DNA of 64,000 bases, from assembly GCA_017429695.1 (NCBI GenBank), contig JAFROK010000017.1:1-64000 (forward strand). The letters run 5' to 3'. This DNA is from Clostridia bacterium (lineage in GTDB: Bacteria > Bacillota > Clostridia > Christensenellales > Aristaeellaceae). Shown here piece by piece: positions 34,198 through 43,206 of the stretch. Within the stretch, counting starts at the first letter, position 1. Every line of letters begins with the position of its first letter. A program made the translations under genes and the position numbers. The notes beneath the pieces were generated by a model, which was given only the letters and a program-made list of their open reading frames with translations, was not told the DNA's origin and searched no databases.

Positions 34198-36210
34198 ATG
34201 GAAAAGAAAACGTATTACATTACCACACCGATTTACTATCCGTCGGGAAACATGACCATCGGCCACACCTATACCACCGTGGCGGCGGATACCATGGCGC
34301 GCTTCCGGAAAATGCAGGGATATGATACATATTTCCTGACCGGGACGGACGAGCACGGCCAGAAAATCGAAAAGAAAGCGGCTGAAGCCGGTGTGACGCC
34401 GATCGAATATGTCGATAAAATTGTGGCGGAAACCAAAGACCTGTGGAAACTGATGGATATCGAATACGATGATTTCATCCGGACCACGGAAGAGCGCCAT
34501 ATGAAGATCGTGCAGAAGATCTTCCGGAAGTTCTATGAGCAGGGTGATATCTACAAGGCCGAGTATGAAGGCATGTACTGTACACCGTGCGAAAGCTTCT
34601 GGACGCCTACCCAGCTGGTGGAAAAGGAAGGCCAGAAGGTCTGCCCGGACTGCGGACGCCCCTGCCAGCCGATGCGTGAAGAAAGCTACTTCTTCAAGAT
34701 GAGCAAGTACCAGGACTGGCTGATCGACTACATCGAGACCCATCCGGATTTCATCCAGCCGGCCAAGCGGGCCAATGAGATGCTGACGAACTTCCTGCGG
34801 CCGGGCCTGCAGGACCTGTGCGTCAGCCGGACGAGCGTTAAGTGGGGGATTCCGGTGGACTTCGACGAGAAGCACACCGTTTATGTCTGGATTGACGCGC
34901 TGAGCAACTACATCACCGCGCTGGGATACGGTACAGATCATGATGAACTGTACCGGAAATACTGGCCGGCGGATGTACACCTGGTTGGCAAGGAAATCGT
35001 GCGGTTCCATACGATCTACTGGCCGATTATGCTGCATGCGCTGGGACTGCCGCTGCCGAAACAGGTATTCGGCCACGGATGGCTGCTGTTTGGTGCCGAC
35101 CGGATGAGCAAGAGCAAGGGCAACGTGGTGTATCCGCAGCCCATCGTGGCGCGCTACGGCGTAGATCCGCTCCGCTATTACCTGATGAGGGAAATGCCCT
35201 TCGGCGCGGACGGTAACTACACCAACGAATCGTTCCTGACCCGGATGAACGCGGACCTGGCCAATGACCTGGGCAACCTGGTGAGCCGGACCGTGGCGAT
35301 GATTGAGAAGTATTTCGGCGGAGCGATTCCGGCTGCCACGGATGACGTGGATCCTGAAATTGACAAACCGCTTCAGGAGCACTGCACAGCACTGCCGGAA
35401 CTTGTGTCCGAACAGATGGATAAGCTGCAGTTCTCCCAGGCGCTGACCGAGATCTGGAAAGTGATCGGCGAATGCAACAAGTATATTGACGTAACGCAGC
35501 CCTGGGTGCTGGGGAAGGATCCGGAAAAGCAGGGCCGCCTGGCCAACGTGATGCGGAACCTGGCGGAATGCGTACGGTTCGCGGCAGTGCTGATCGGACC
35601 GTTTATGCCCCATACACCCGGACGGATCTTTGAACAGCTGGGCGTTACGGATGAAGCCCTGAAAAACTGGGATTCCCTGGATGCTTTCGGAAAGATTCCC
35701 GCGGGCACCCAGGTACACAAAGGCGACGCACTGTTCCCCCGGATTGACGTGAACAAGGAACTGGAAGCGCTCAGCGGCGGCAAGGAAGAAAAGAAAGCGG
35801 AAAAGGCCGCTGAAAAACAGCAGAAAAAAGAACAGAAGGCGGAGAAGAAGGAAAGCAAGCACGAAGAGCCGGAATACCCGGCGGAGATCGCGATTGACGA
35901 CTTCTTTAAGTGCAAGATCCAGGTGGCGCGCGTGCTGGCGTGTGAGAAGGTGGAAAAGAGCAGCAAACTGCTGAAGTTCCGCCTGGGCCTGGGTGCGGAC
36001 GGCGAGCGGACCGTGGTGAGCGGCATCCAGAAATGGTATGATCCGGATACGCTCGTCGGGAAGCAGGTGGCGGTAATTACCAACCTGAAGACCGCAAAGC
36101 TGGCCGGCATTGAAAGCCAGGGCATGATCCTGAGCGCCATGGACAACAACGGGAATCTTCGCCTCATGAGCGTGGAGGAAGGCGTTGAGGACGGTGCCAT
36201 CATCGGATGA
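34198..36210 (+). CDS. metG: Methionyl-tRNA synthetase with C-terminal tRNA-binding domain
   Basis: Class I aminoacyl-tRNA synthetase. The 670-residue product has the HIGH-type motif GHTYTT near residue 22, a zinc knuckle CTPC with CPDC near 125-145, KMSKS as RMSKSKG at 302-308, the anticodon helices, a charged Lys/Glu/Ala linker (about 525-555), and an EMAP-like tRNA-binding domain (DDFFKCKIQVARVL to the end). The start at 34198 follows AAGGAGG; an open frame runs 18 codons upstream through the terminator and was ignored. tatD overlaps its 3' end. Confidence 0.96.
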   Translation: MEKKTYYITTPIYYPSGNMTIGHTYTTVAADTMARFRKMQGYDTYFLTGTDEHGQKIEKKAAEAGVTPIEYVDKIVAETKDLWKLMDIEYDDFIRTTEERHMKIVQKIFRKFYEQGDIYKAEYEGMYCTPCESFWTPTQLVEKEGQKVCPDCGRPCQPMREESYFFKMSKYQDWLIDYIETHPDFIQPAKRANEMLTNFLRPGLQDLCVSRTSVKWGIPVDFDEKHTVYVWIDALSNYITALGYGTDHDELYRKYWPADVHLVGKEIVRFHTIYWPIMLHALGLPLPKQVFGHGWLLFGADRMSKSKGNVVYPQPIVARYGVDPLRYYLMREMPFGADGNYTNESFLTRMNADLANDLGNLVSRTVAMIEKYFGGAIPAATDDVDPEIDKPLQEHCTALPELVSEQMDKLQFSQALTEIWKVIGECNKYIDVTQPWVLGKDPEKQGRLANVMRNLAECVRFAAVLIGPFMPHTPGRIFEQLGVTDEALKNWDSLDAFGKIPAGTQVHKGDALFPRIDVNKELEALSGGKEEKKAEKAAEKQQKKEQKAEKKESKHEEPEYPAEIAIDDFFKCKIQVARVLACEKVEKSSKLLKFRLGLGADGERTVVSGIQKWYDPDTLVGKQVAVITNLKTAKLAGIESQGMILSAMDNNGNLRLMSVEEGVEDGAIIG

Positions 36211-36983
36211 TTGAATGGTTTGACAGCCACTGCCATGTGGATGAGGAACAATTTGACGAAGATCGGGAGGCCGTGCTTTCGCGGATGCGGGAGCACGGCA
36301 TTACCCGTTATGCGGTGATCGGCAGCGACATGGCGACTTCCCGGCGGGCCGTTGCGTTTGCGGCCGGGCATGAAGGCGCAGTTGCTGTGGGCGGCATTCA
36401 TCCCCATGAAGCCAAAGGGTTTCGGGAAGCAGATATCGATGAAATCCGGGAGTGGTATACATCCGGGAAGATCCGGGCCATCGGGGAAATCGGACTGGAT
36501 TTTTACTATGACCACAGTCCCCGGGATATCCAGCGGGAAGTTTGCATCCGGCAGATGGAACTGGCCTGGGAAATTGGTGCGCCGGTGGCGTATCATATCC
36601 GGGATGCCCACGGGGAAATACTGGACATCATGCGCGGCATGAAGAGCAGGCTGACCGGCGGGATTATCCACTGCTTCTCCGGCAGCGCGGAAACGGCGAA
36701 GGAATACCTGCGATTGGGATACTATATCTCTTTTGCAGGACCGCTGACGTTCAAAAAAGCCCCGAGACTTCAGGAAGCAGTGAAGATCATTCCGAAAGAC
36801 CGGCTGCTGATTGAAACCGACAGCCCTTACATGGCGCCGGAACCGGTGCGGGGAAGGCGCAACGAGCCGGCAAACGTCCGGTATGTGGGACTGAAGATGG
36901 CGGAGATCCGCGGGGAAACGCCGGAGGAAGTGGCGGCATATACGACGGAGAACGCAATGAAGGTATACGGAGTTAGTGATTAG
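36207..36983 (+). CDS. tatD: TatD family deoxyribonuclease
   Basis: Metal-dependent hydrolase with nuclease activity in other bacteria. The 258 residues show the TIM-barrel metal motifs: SHCHVDEEQF at the start, GIHPHEA, GEIGLDFYYD, HIRDAHGEI, HCFSGS and ETDSPYMAPE. Length is standard. It overlaps metG by four bases, a common pairing in Firmicutes. After it come repeats of TTAGTGG and the next gene. Confidence 0.95.
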   Translation: MIEWFDSHCHVDEEQFDEDREAVLSRMREHGITRYAVIGSDMATSRRAVAFAAGHEGAVAVGGIHPHEAKGFREADIDEIREWYTSGKIRAIGEIGLDFYYDHSPRDIQREVCIRQMELAWEIGAPVAYHIRDAHGEILDIMRGMKSRLTGGIIHCFSGSAETAKEYLRLGYYISFAGPLTFKKAPRLQEAVKIIPKDRLLIETDSPYMAPEPVRGRRNEPANVRYVGLKMAEIRGETPEEVAAYTTENAMKVYGVSD

Positions 36984-37037
36984 TGGTTAGTGGCTGGTGG
37001 CTGGAGGTTAGCAGTCTGTCTGCGGACTGGGTTTTAA
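36984..37037 (+). repeat. Degenerate TTAGTG-type repeat after tatD
   Basis: The tatD stop is embedded in GTTAGTGATTAGTGGTTAGT, continuing as GGCTGGTGGCTGGAGGTTAGC. Similar TAGT/TTAG/CAGT low-complexity stretches follow lon, feoB and the gene at 37038. No hairpin with a T-run is formed. Confidence 0.5.
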
Positions 37038-37811
37038 ATGGGAAACAATCGACTTGCATTATTCAGCCGCGAGGAGCGGGCAGTATATGCCCTGATATCC
37101 CGGAATGAGGGACTGAAAGCCCGGGAGATAGCGGCAAAACTGAATATGGACAGAACAGCAGTTAACCGGCTGCTGGTTAGCTCAGCGCTGATGCGGGAAA
37201 TGTGTTACCAGGACCGGGATTACCGGTGGCATGCGTTGATCCGGCAGACAATTGTTCATGAAGGGTTGTATGAATTTTCCGGATGGTACGGAACGGTCCG
37301 GGAGTTTACGGAAACCCCGGCGGAAGCCTGGATGGCGCAGCTGCAGGAAGGCTGCAGACGGATCGGCCGGAATCTGAACGATACCCGGGGGTTGATCCAT
37401 TCCTTTGCGGACTGCGGGGAGACCATGCGGAACCTGTTCCGCGACCTGGTACAGATGACAGCGGGCGGATTTGAGGACTGGGAGCTGGTGTTTGAGTTCC
37501 GACTGAACCGGGCCCGCATGATCCGGATTTATGCGGATGTGCTGCTGGTTACCCGGGAACGGGTATTTTCGCTGGAATATAAAATGAAAAACGCGATTGA
37601 CCCCGAAGAGGTGCTGCAGGCGGCAAAGTACGCACCGTATCTGGAAGTTGTTTTCGGCGATCATTACGATATCATTCCCGCGCTGGTACTGACCGGAGCT
37701 TCCGACCTGTTTGAGTTTGTACCCGTCGGCAGGGAAGACGCGGAAATTGCGGTGTGCTCCGGGGATATGCTGTTTAATGTGATGAATGAATATATGGGGT
37801 TTCTTGAATAG
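37038..37811 (+). CDS. HTH protein with PD-(D/E)XK nuclease-like core
   Basis: The 257-residue product has an N-terminal winged-HTH-like region (about 10-55; LKAREIAAKLNMDRTAVNRLL). The second half has YADVLL with Asp167, LEYK with Glu180 and Lys182, and QAAKY (Gln194 to Tyr198), in the spacing of the D-ExK-QxxxY signature of RecB/Cas4-type nucleases. It has no signal peptide. It is not part of a known set here; tatD is upstream and tldD downstream. No close family is recognised. Function unknown; a DNA-binding nuclease or a regulator with a dead nuclease fold is possible. Confidence 0.6.
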   Translation: MGNNRLALFSREERAVYALISRNEGLKAREIAAKLNMDRTAVNRLLVSSALMREMCYQDRDYRWHALIRQTIVHEGLYEFSGWYGTVREFTETPAEAWMAQLQEGCRRIGRNLNDTRGLIHSFADCGETMRNLFRDLVQMTAGGFEDWELVFEFRLNRARMIRIYADVLLVTRERVFSLEYKMKNAIDPEEVLQAAKYAPYLEVVFGDHYDIIPALVLTGASDLFEFVPVGREDAEIAVCSGDMLFNVMNEYMGFLE

Positions 37812-37839
37812 TGATCAGTTGCAAAGGAGGAATAACTGA

Positions 37840-39285
37840 ATGAAAGCACCTTTTTCACCCTATCTGGCCGGTATGGCGCCGGGACTGAAGAAACTGATCT
37901 CGCTGCTGCGGGAAAAGTATGATTATGTATCCGTGCTTTCCACGGATTCGACAGGATTCCAGACGGCTATATCCCAGAAATCAAAGTCTGTTACCCGGGA
38001 AACGCTGACCACGGAGCGGGGCACGGTGGTCCGGGTATACCGGAAGGGACTGTACTCCGAGGCCGCCTTTACCGGTTTTGATCCGGAAACAGTGGAAAAA
38101 ACCGCGGAACGGATCAGTGGTGAGCTGGAAGCGCAGTTTGCCCTGCTGGAATCCGCCGGAGTGAAGCCCTATGAGACGGCTGTGCTACCGGATGAGGAAC
38201 GGACGATATTTACAGAGATGGAGACAGCACGCCTGCCGGAGACAGAGGATCTGTCCGCACTGGTGGAACGGCTGAGCGCCATCTCCGATCAGGGCATGAA
38301 GGATGGCGAGGAGCAGGGAATCCGGATGATTGACGTGATGACGCGGGCGTCATCCACCCATGTGTGCAAAATGTTCCTGACGGAGAAGCAGGACCTTCGC
38401 CAGTCCTATACCTACAGCGAAGGGATGATTGCCGCACTGGTGGCAGGCGAGGACCGGACGGAAATGTCCTACACATCACTGTCCGGCCGCTGCGGCCCGG
38501 AACTGTTTGACCGGATGGCTGAAAAACTGCCGGAAGCGATCCGGATCGCGAAGGATCTGCTGGTGGCGGAACATGTGGTTCCGGGTGAGTATGATGTCAT
38601 CACTTCGCCTGAGGTGACCGGCCTTATCGCCCATGAAGCATTCGGCCACGGAGTTGAAATGGACATGTTTGTCAAAGGCCGGGCACTGGGCGCCGATTAT
38701 ATCGGAAAACGGGTCGGCTCCGATATGGTGACCATGCATGAAGGCGCGCTGTGCGCGGTGGACGTGACTTCCTATGCCTTTGACGATGAAGGCATTCCGG
38801 CAGGCGATGTGACCGAGATTGATCACGGTATCCTGCGCACCGGCATCTGTGACGCATTAAGCGCGCTGCGCCTGGGGGTGAAGCCAACCGGTAACGGCAA
38901 GCGTGAAAGCTTCTCCCACAAGGTATATACCCGGATGACCAATACCATGTTCGACTCCGGGGAAAGCACGCTGGAAGAAATGATTGCCAGTATTCAGAAG
39001 GGTTACCTGCTGGAAGGAATGCAGTCCGGAATGGAGGATCCCAAACACTGGGGGATTCAGTGCATTCTCGACCGGGGATATGAGATTGTGGATGGCAGAC
39101 TGACCGGGAAGATCGTTTCCCCGCTGGTAATGACCGGCTATGTGCCGGATCTGCTGGGATCGGTGAGCATGGTATCCAAAGACCGGGAAGTGTTCGGATC
39201 CGGTTACTGCGGCAAGGGACATAAAGAATGGGTCAAGGTGGCGGACGGCGGTCCCTACCTGAAGGCGAAAGTGAGGCTGGGATAA
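37840..39285 (+). CDS. tldD: TldD family metalloprotease subunit
   Basis: TldD partners with TldE to cleave unfolded or modified peptides such as microcin precursors. The 481-residue product has the HEAFGHG zinc motif (HExxxH) near residue 265 and the C-terminal beta-rich domain. AAAGGAGG precedes the ATG. It is next to its partner gene with a one-base gap, so they form a two-gene operon. No associated peptide gene is visible. Confidence 0.92.
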   Translation: MKAPFSPYLAGMAPGLKKLISLLREKYDYVSVLSTDSTGFQTAISQKSKSVTRETLTTERGTVVRVYRKGLYSEAAFTGFDPETVEKTAERISGELEAQFALLESAGVKPYETAVLPDEERTIFTEMETARLPETEDLSALVERLSAISDQGMKDGEEQGIRMIDVMTRASSTHVCKMFLTEKQDLRQSYTYSEGMIAALVAGEDRTEMSYTSLSGRCGPELFDRMAEKLPEAIRIAKDLLVAEHVVPGEYDVITSPEVTGLIAHEAFGHGVEMDMFVKGRALGADYIGKRVGSDMVTMHEGALCAVDVTSYAFDDEGIPAGDVTEIDHGILRTGICDALSALRLGVKPTGNGKRESFSHKVYTRMTNTMFDSGESTLEEMIASIQKGYLLEGMQSGMEDPKHWGIQCILDRGYEIVDGRLTGKIVSPLVMTGYVPDLLGSVSMVSKDREVFGSGYCGKGHKEWVKVADGGPYLKAKVRLG

Positions 39286-39286
39286 G

Positions 39287-40573
39287 ATGGCGGAAAATAA
39301 GGCACTGAACAGGCTGCTGGACATCCTGAAGGAATCCGGAGCGGATGCCTGGGAATTGACGGAAACACAGGAAAAAGGCTGGGAGTTTTATCTGATCCGC
39401 CATGCGCTTGACCAGAACCGGGTCAAGGAACTGGAAAGTTTCCGTGTGAAGGTATATAAGAAGTTTGACGACTGCCTTGGATCCGCTGCCGCGCCGGTGC
39501 CGGCGGACGCGGACGATGAGGAAATGAAGCGGATCGTGGCGGGACTGTGCCAGGACGCGACCTACGTCCGGAATCCGTTCTACACGCTGAACAAACCGGA
39601 ACAGGAGGGCAAGGCATTTGGAGGGCAGGTTGAAACTGTCGATCTGAAGGCAATCAGCGGTGATTTCCTGCAGACGGTTGCCGGACTGCCGGAAACGGAC
39701 GGGGAGGATCTGAACAGCTGCGAAGTCTTTGTGAGCGAAAAGCGGCGCCGGTTCATGAACAGCGAAGGGATCGACGCGACGGTGGTGTATCCGTATTCCA
39801 TGGTGGAAGCAGTGGTGAACGCCCGGAAGGATGGACAGGAGATTGAACTGTACCGGCTGTATCACTGCGGTACATGCGATCGGGACACGCTGATACGGGA
39901 CCTGACCGAAACAATGCGTTGCGGCCGGGATAAGCTGACTGCGGTTCCAACACCGCCGCTGGAGAAGGCGGATGTTATCTTTTCTACAGACGCGTCCTGC
40001 GAAATCTATGATTATTTCTTCTCCCGCCTCTCCGCGGGATCGGTGTACCGAGGGATTTCTGACTGGAAGATCGGCGATGTTGTTGCACCGGAAAACATGA
40101 AAATGGAGACAGCGGCATTCCTGCTGAATTCTTCTGAAAACGCTGCGTATGACGAGGAAGGCGCCCGGATCCGGGACATGACCCTGATTGACGGCGGGAA
40201 GGCGGCAAGTTACTGGGGCAGCCGGCAGTTCAGCCAGTACCTGGGCCTGGAGGATTCCTTTATTGCGTCCAACTTTATCGTATCCGGCGGGAAGGAATCC
40301 GCGGAGGAAATCCGCTGCGGAGACTATCTGGAAATCATGGAGTTCTCTGATTTCCAGGTTGACCATGTGACCGGAGATATTGCCGGGGAAATCCGGCTGG
40401 CCTACCTGCATCAGGGCGGAAAAACGATTTCTGTCAGCGGCGGATCCGTATCCGGAAATATGAACGAACTGGTCAAAAAAATGCAGTTCTCTGCGGAAAA
40501 CCGCCAGTATAACTGTATGCTGATTCCGGCGGTAACCCGACTGAACGGTGCAACAGTAACCGGCGCGGTCTGA
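39287..40573 (+). CDS. tldE: TldE/PmbA family metalloprotease subunit
   Basis: The 428-residue product is the second subunit of the TldD/TldE protease and lacks an HExxxH motif, as expected. It shows the family pattern, for example FRVKVYKKFDDCLGS early and ASNFIVSGG late. One base separates it from tldD, and the pair would give a heterodimer in the cytoplasm. The C-terminus contains the conserved YLHQGGKTISVSGGS stretch. Confidence 0.88.
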   Translation: MAENKALNRLLDILKESGADAWELTETQEKGWEFYLIRHALDQNRVKELESFRVKVYKKFDDCLGSAAAPVPADADDEEMKRIVAGLCQDATYVRNPFYTLNKPEQEGKAFGGQVETVDLKAISGDFLQTVAGLPETDGEDLNSCEVFVSEKRRRFMNSEGIDATVVYPYSMVEAVVNARKDGQEIELYRLYHCGTCDRDTLIRDLTETMRCGRDKLTAVPTPPLEKADVIFSTDASCEIYDYFFSRLSAGSVYRGISDWKIGDVVAPENMKMETAAFLLNSSENAAYDEEGARIRDMTLIDGGKAASYWGSRQFSQYLGLEDSFIASNFIVSGGKESAEEIRCGDYLEIMEFSDFQVDHVTGDIAGEIRLAYLHQGGKTISVSGGSVSGNMNELVKKMQFSAENRQYNCMLIPAVTRLNGATVTGAV

Positions 40574-40588
40574 GACAAAGAAAAAATC

Positions 40589-40617
40589 TTTTCACTATCC
40601 GCAAGATATGATATACT
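40589..40617 (+). promoter_or_regulatory. Promoter of pfkA
   Basis: TTTTCA (40589-40594), 17-base spacer and TATACT (40612-40617), 53 bases before the ATG. Confidence 0.5.
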
Positions 40618-40669
40618 GACAAAAAGTGGTTACCGGATTGACGAACTGTCAAAAAGGAGCGATTCAGCG

Positions 40670-41725
40670 ATGAGCATGAGAAAAATCGGTATACTGACCA
40701 GCGGCGGTGACAGTCCCGGAATGAACGCGGCAGTGATGTCTGTAGCACGTAGTGCTGCGTATTACGGAATTCCTCTGGTCGGCATCAAACGCGGATACAA
40801 CGGCCTGCTGCGGAAACGCCTGGATATCCGGGAAGATCTGCAGGAGCTTCATCTGGAAACCGTGCTGGATATCGCGGATGAACCGGGCACTTTCCTGCGA
40901 ACAGCCCGGTGCGATGAGTTCCGGGATCCCAAATACCGGGAGATCGCCGTTCAGACACTGCGGGCCATGGAAATCGACGGCCTGGTGGTTGTCGGCGGCG
41001 ACGGAAGCTTCAACGGCGCGAAGTGCCTGTGTGAAATGGGTGTTCCGACTATCGGCATTCCGGGTACCATTGATAACGACCTGGGATATACCGAAATGAC
41101 CCTGGGATACGATACTGCAGTGAACGTATGCGTTGACGCGATCCGAAAAATCCGCGCCACGTCCCGCAGCCATGACCGGCCGGCGGTCGTGGAGGTCATG
41201 GGCCGCCACTGCGGCGATATCGCCCTGACGGCGGCGGTGTCCACCGGCAGTGAAATTGTGGTGGTTCCCGAAGTGCCGTGGAAGGTTGAGGATGTAGCAC
41301 GGCAGCTGAAACGCCAGCTTGCGAAAGGAAACACCCGCGCGACCATCATCCTGGCGGAGGGCTGCTATTCCGCTATGGCGCCGTTTGACCTGTATGGCTA
41401 CCTGACGACGCACGGGAAGCCCTGCTACGAAGGAGAACCTATGAGCGCCGTGCGGTTCGCGTCCGTAATGAAACGAATGTGCGGCATGGTGGAAGCCCGC
41501 GCGACGGTGATCGGATATGTGCAGCGCGGTGCGGAACCGACTGCCCGGGACAGCTCGTTTGCTTTTGAAGCCGGAAACCTGGCAGTGCGCCTCCTGCGGG
41601 ACGGCATCAGCAACCAGGTCATCGGTATGCAGAAGGGCCGGGTCATGTATATGCCGATCGATGAGGCGCTGCGGGTGAAGAAACGGTTTAACCGGAGAAT
41701 ATACGATCTTGTCAATTCGCTGTAA
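40670..41725 (+). CDS. pfkA: ATP-dependent 6-phosphofructokinase
   Basis: Commits fructose 6-phosphate to glycolysis. The 351-residue product has the start KIGILTSGGDSPGMNA, GGDGSFNGA (the GGDGS form that marks ATP as donor rather than pyrophosphate), PGTIDNDLGYTE with the catalytic aspartates, and MGRHCGDIAL. The start follows AAAGGAGCG. Slightly longer than the usual 320 residues, with the C-terminus extended. Confidence 0.94.
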   Translation: MSMRKIGILTSGGDSPGMNAAVMSVARSAAYYGIPLVGIKRGYNGLLRKRLDIREDLQELHLETVLDIADEPGTFLRTARCDEFRDPKYREIAVQTLRAMEIDGLVVVGGDGSFNGAKCLCEMGVPTIGIPGTIDNDLGYTEMTLGYDTAVNVCVDAIRKIRATSRSHDRPAVVEVMGRHCGDIALTAAVSTGSEIVVVPEVPWKVEDVARQLKRQLAKGNTRATIILAEGCYSAMAPFDLYGYLTTHGKPCYEGEPMSAVRFASVMKRMCGMVEARATVIGYVQRGAEPTARDSSFAFEAGNLAVRLLRDGISNQVIGMQKGRVMYMPIDEALRVKKRFNRRIYDLVNSL

Positions 41726-41732
41726 TTTGTCG

Positions 41733-41761
41733 TTGACAAGGCCGGCGGAATGTGTTAGAAT
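41733..41761 (+). promoter_or_regulatory. Promoter of infC-rpmI-rplT
   Basis: TTGACA (41733-41738), 17-base spacer, TAGAAT (41756-41761) with TGT directly upstream as an extended -10. Confidence 0.85.
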
Positions 41762-41767
41762 CCATTC

Positions 41768-41890
41768 GTTTGAAGCAGAGGCTTGCCCGTCTCTCACCTT
41801 GTGTGGCCTGCGCCGCCGGGTTCGATGGTTCCCCTTAAGGAGGATCGGCTGTGTAAACAGAGCGACGGGTTTGCGCCCGTCGCTTTTAAT
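41768..41890 (+). promoter_or_regulatory. infC leader with attenuator hairpin (L20-type leader)
   Basis: The 140-base leader ends in a terminator hairpin: AGCGACGGG (41861-41869) and CCCGTCGCT (41876-41884), loop TTTGCG, then TTTT. Upstream it is strongly structured (GGCCTGCGCCGCCGGG and GATGGTTCCCC). In Bacillus, L20 binds the leader in this position to control the operon by terminator formation. The family assignment is by position and the terminator. Confidence 0.65.
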
Positions 41891-41905
41891 ATGTACAGGA
41901 GGTGC

Positions 41906-42487
41906 ATGGACATCGCAACCGAACTGATGATCAATGAGGAAATCCGCGACAGGGAGGTTCGCCTGATTGACGAAAATGGCGAACAGCTCGGCGTCATGAC
42001 GACGCAGCAAGCCCTTCAGCTGGCTGAGGAGCGGGGGTATGATCTGGCCAAGATCCAGCCGTCCGCCGTACCGCCGGTGTGCAAACTGCTGGATTATGAC
42101 AAATACCGCTATGAACAGTCCAAGCGGGAGCGGGAGAACCGGAAGAATCAGCGCGTTGTCGACATCAAGGAAGTACAGCTGTCCGCCACCATCGAAGAAA
42201 ACGATGTGAACACCAAGGCGAAGATGGCGATCCGCTTTCTTGAGAACGGCGACAAGGTTAAGGTATCCATTCGCTTCCGCGGTCGTCAGATTACGCACAG
42301 TGAGATCGGCATGAAGGTAATGCTGGATTTTGCCGAGCGCTGCAAGGATGTCAGCATGGTGGAACGCCGCCCGCTGCTGGATGGCCGCAACATGATCATG
42401 ATCCTGGCTCCCAAAGCCGTCAAGGCTTCCTTCGCTGAGAAGAAGGCGAAGAGGGAGAACGCTGCCTCGAAAGAGACGCAGGAATAA
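41906..42487 (+). CDS. infC: Translation initiation factor IF-3
   Basis: Binds the 30S subunit and checks start codon pairing. The 193-residue product has MINEEIRDREVRLIDENGEQ at the N-terminal domain and the C-terminal domain with the RFRGRQITHSEIG stretch. The ATG at 41906 lies only three bases from AGGAGG; the ATC at 41912 is nine bases away and would give nearly the same N-terminus as Bacillus IF3, which starts at AUU. Rare start codons are part of IF3 autoregulation, so ATC is a real alternative. Followed by rpmI and rplT. Confidence 0.94.
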   Translation: MDIATELMINEEIRDREVRLIDENGEQLGVMTTQQALQLAEERGYDLAKIQPSAVPPVCKLLDYDKYRYEQSKRERENRKNQRVVDIKEVQLSATIEENDVNTKAKMAIRFLENGDKVKVSIRFRGRQITHSEIGMKVMLDFAERCKDVSMVERRPLLDGRNMIMILAPKAVKASFAEKKAKRENAASKETQE

Positions 42488-42511
42488 CCGCACTGGAAGG
42501 AGGACTAAACC

Positions 42512-42712
42512 ATGCCTAAACAGAAATCCCATCGCGGAGCTGCCAAACGCTTTTCCTTTACCAAGTCCGGTATTGTAAGGCATAAGCAGATGAACGCCAA
42601 CCATCAGGTGCGTCTGAAGACCACCAAGCGCACCCGCCACCTGCGGAATCCCGGTGTTGTGGACAACGCCGCGGAAGCCCGTACTATTCACAAGCTGCTG
42701 CCCTACAAGTAA
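42512..42712 (+). CDS. rpmI: 50S ribosomal protein L35
   Basis: The 66-residue product begins MPKQKSHRGAAKRFSFTKSG, the L35 hallmark, and is rich in Lys and Arg. AAGGAGG precedes the ATG. It lies between infC and rplT in the standard order. Confidence 0.97.
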   Translation: MPKQKSHRGAAKRFSFTKSGIVRHKQMNANHQVRLKTTKRTRHLRNPGVVDNAAEARTIHKLLPYK

Positions 42713-42741
42713 GCTATTAACCGGCAAGGAGGAAAACAATC

Positions 42742-43089
42742 ATGGCACGCATTAAGAGGGCTGTCAACGCCCATAAGAGTCGCCGCAAGGTCATGAAGCT
42801 GGCGAAGGGCTACTTCGGAGCGAAATCCAAGCAGTACCGCGCCGCAAAAGAACAGGTTGCCCGCAGCCTGCGTTACGCATTCGTCGGACGGAAGCTCCGT
42901 AAGCGTGAGTTCCGCCGCCTGTGGATCACCCGTATCAATGCTGCTGCCCGGCTGAACGGTATGAGCTATTCTACCTTCATCGCGGGTCTGAAGAAGCAGA
43001 ACATCGAAGTCAACCGCAAGATGCTGGCAGACCTGGCCGTCAATGACGCCGCCGGTTTTGCCAAGCTGGTTGAGATTGCGAAAAAGTAA
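42742..43089 (+). CDS. rplT: 50S ribosomal protein L20
   Basis: Assembly protein of the 50S subunit and, in Firmicutes, repressor of its own operon through the leader. The 115 residues begin [20 protein letters not shown] and show the helical globular C-terminus ([16 protein letters not shown]). AAGGAGG precedes the ATG. It ends the infC operon with a strong terminator. Confidence 0.98.
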   Translation: MARIKRAVNAHKSRRKVMKLAKGYFGAKSKQYRAAKEQVARSLRYAFVGRKLRKREFRRLWITRINAAARLNGMSYSTFIAGLKKQNIEVNRKMLADLAVNDAAGFAKLVEIAKK

Positions 43090-43100
43090 TCAAGCGACAA

Positions 43101-43144
43101 AAAAACTGCGAAGCAGGATGTTTTACCGGCTTCGCAGTTTTTTT
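43101..43144 (+). terminator. Intrinsic terminator after rplT
   Basis: ACTGCGAAGC (43105-43114) pairs with GCTTCGCAGT (43129-43138), 14-base loop, then seven T residues. A-rich sequence in front makes it usable from both strands. Confidence 0.92.
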
Positions 43145-43177
43145 GTCCGGAATGATACGAAAAAGACCGTCCCTCCG

Positions 43178-43206
43178 TTTCATTTTGGCGGAATATATGG
43201 TACAAT
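43178..43206 (+). promoter_or_regulatory. Promoter of the secreted esterase gene
   Basis: TTTCAT (43178-43183), 17-base spacer and TACAAT (43201-43206) with TGG upstream as an extended -10. Confidence 0.55.

Noticed and set aside
41815-41840. A T-loop-like GGGTTCGATGGTTCC segment that could suggest a tRNA.
   Set aside because: No acceptor stem or anticodon arm fits; it lies in the infC leader, which mimics rRNA structure.
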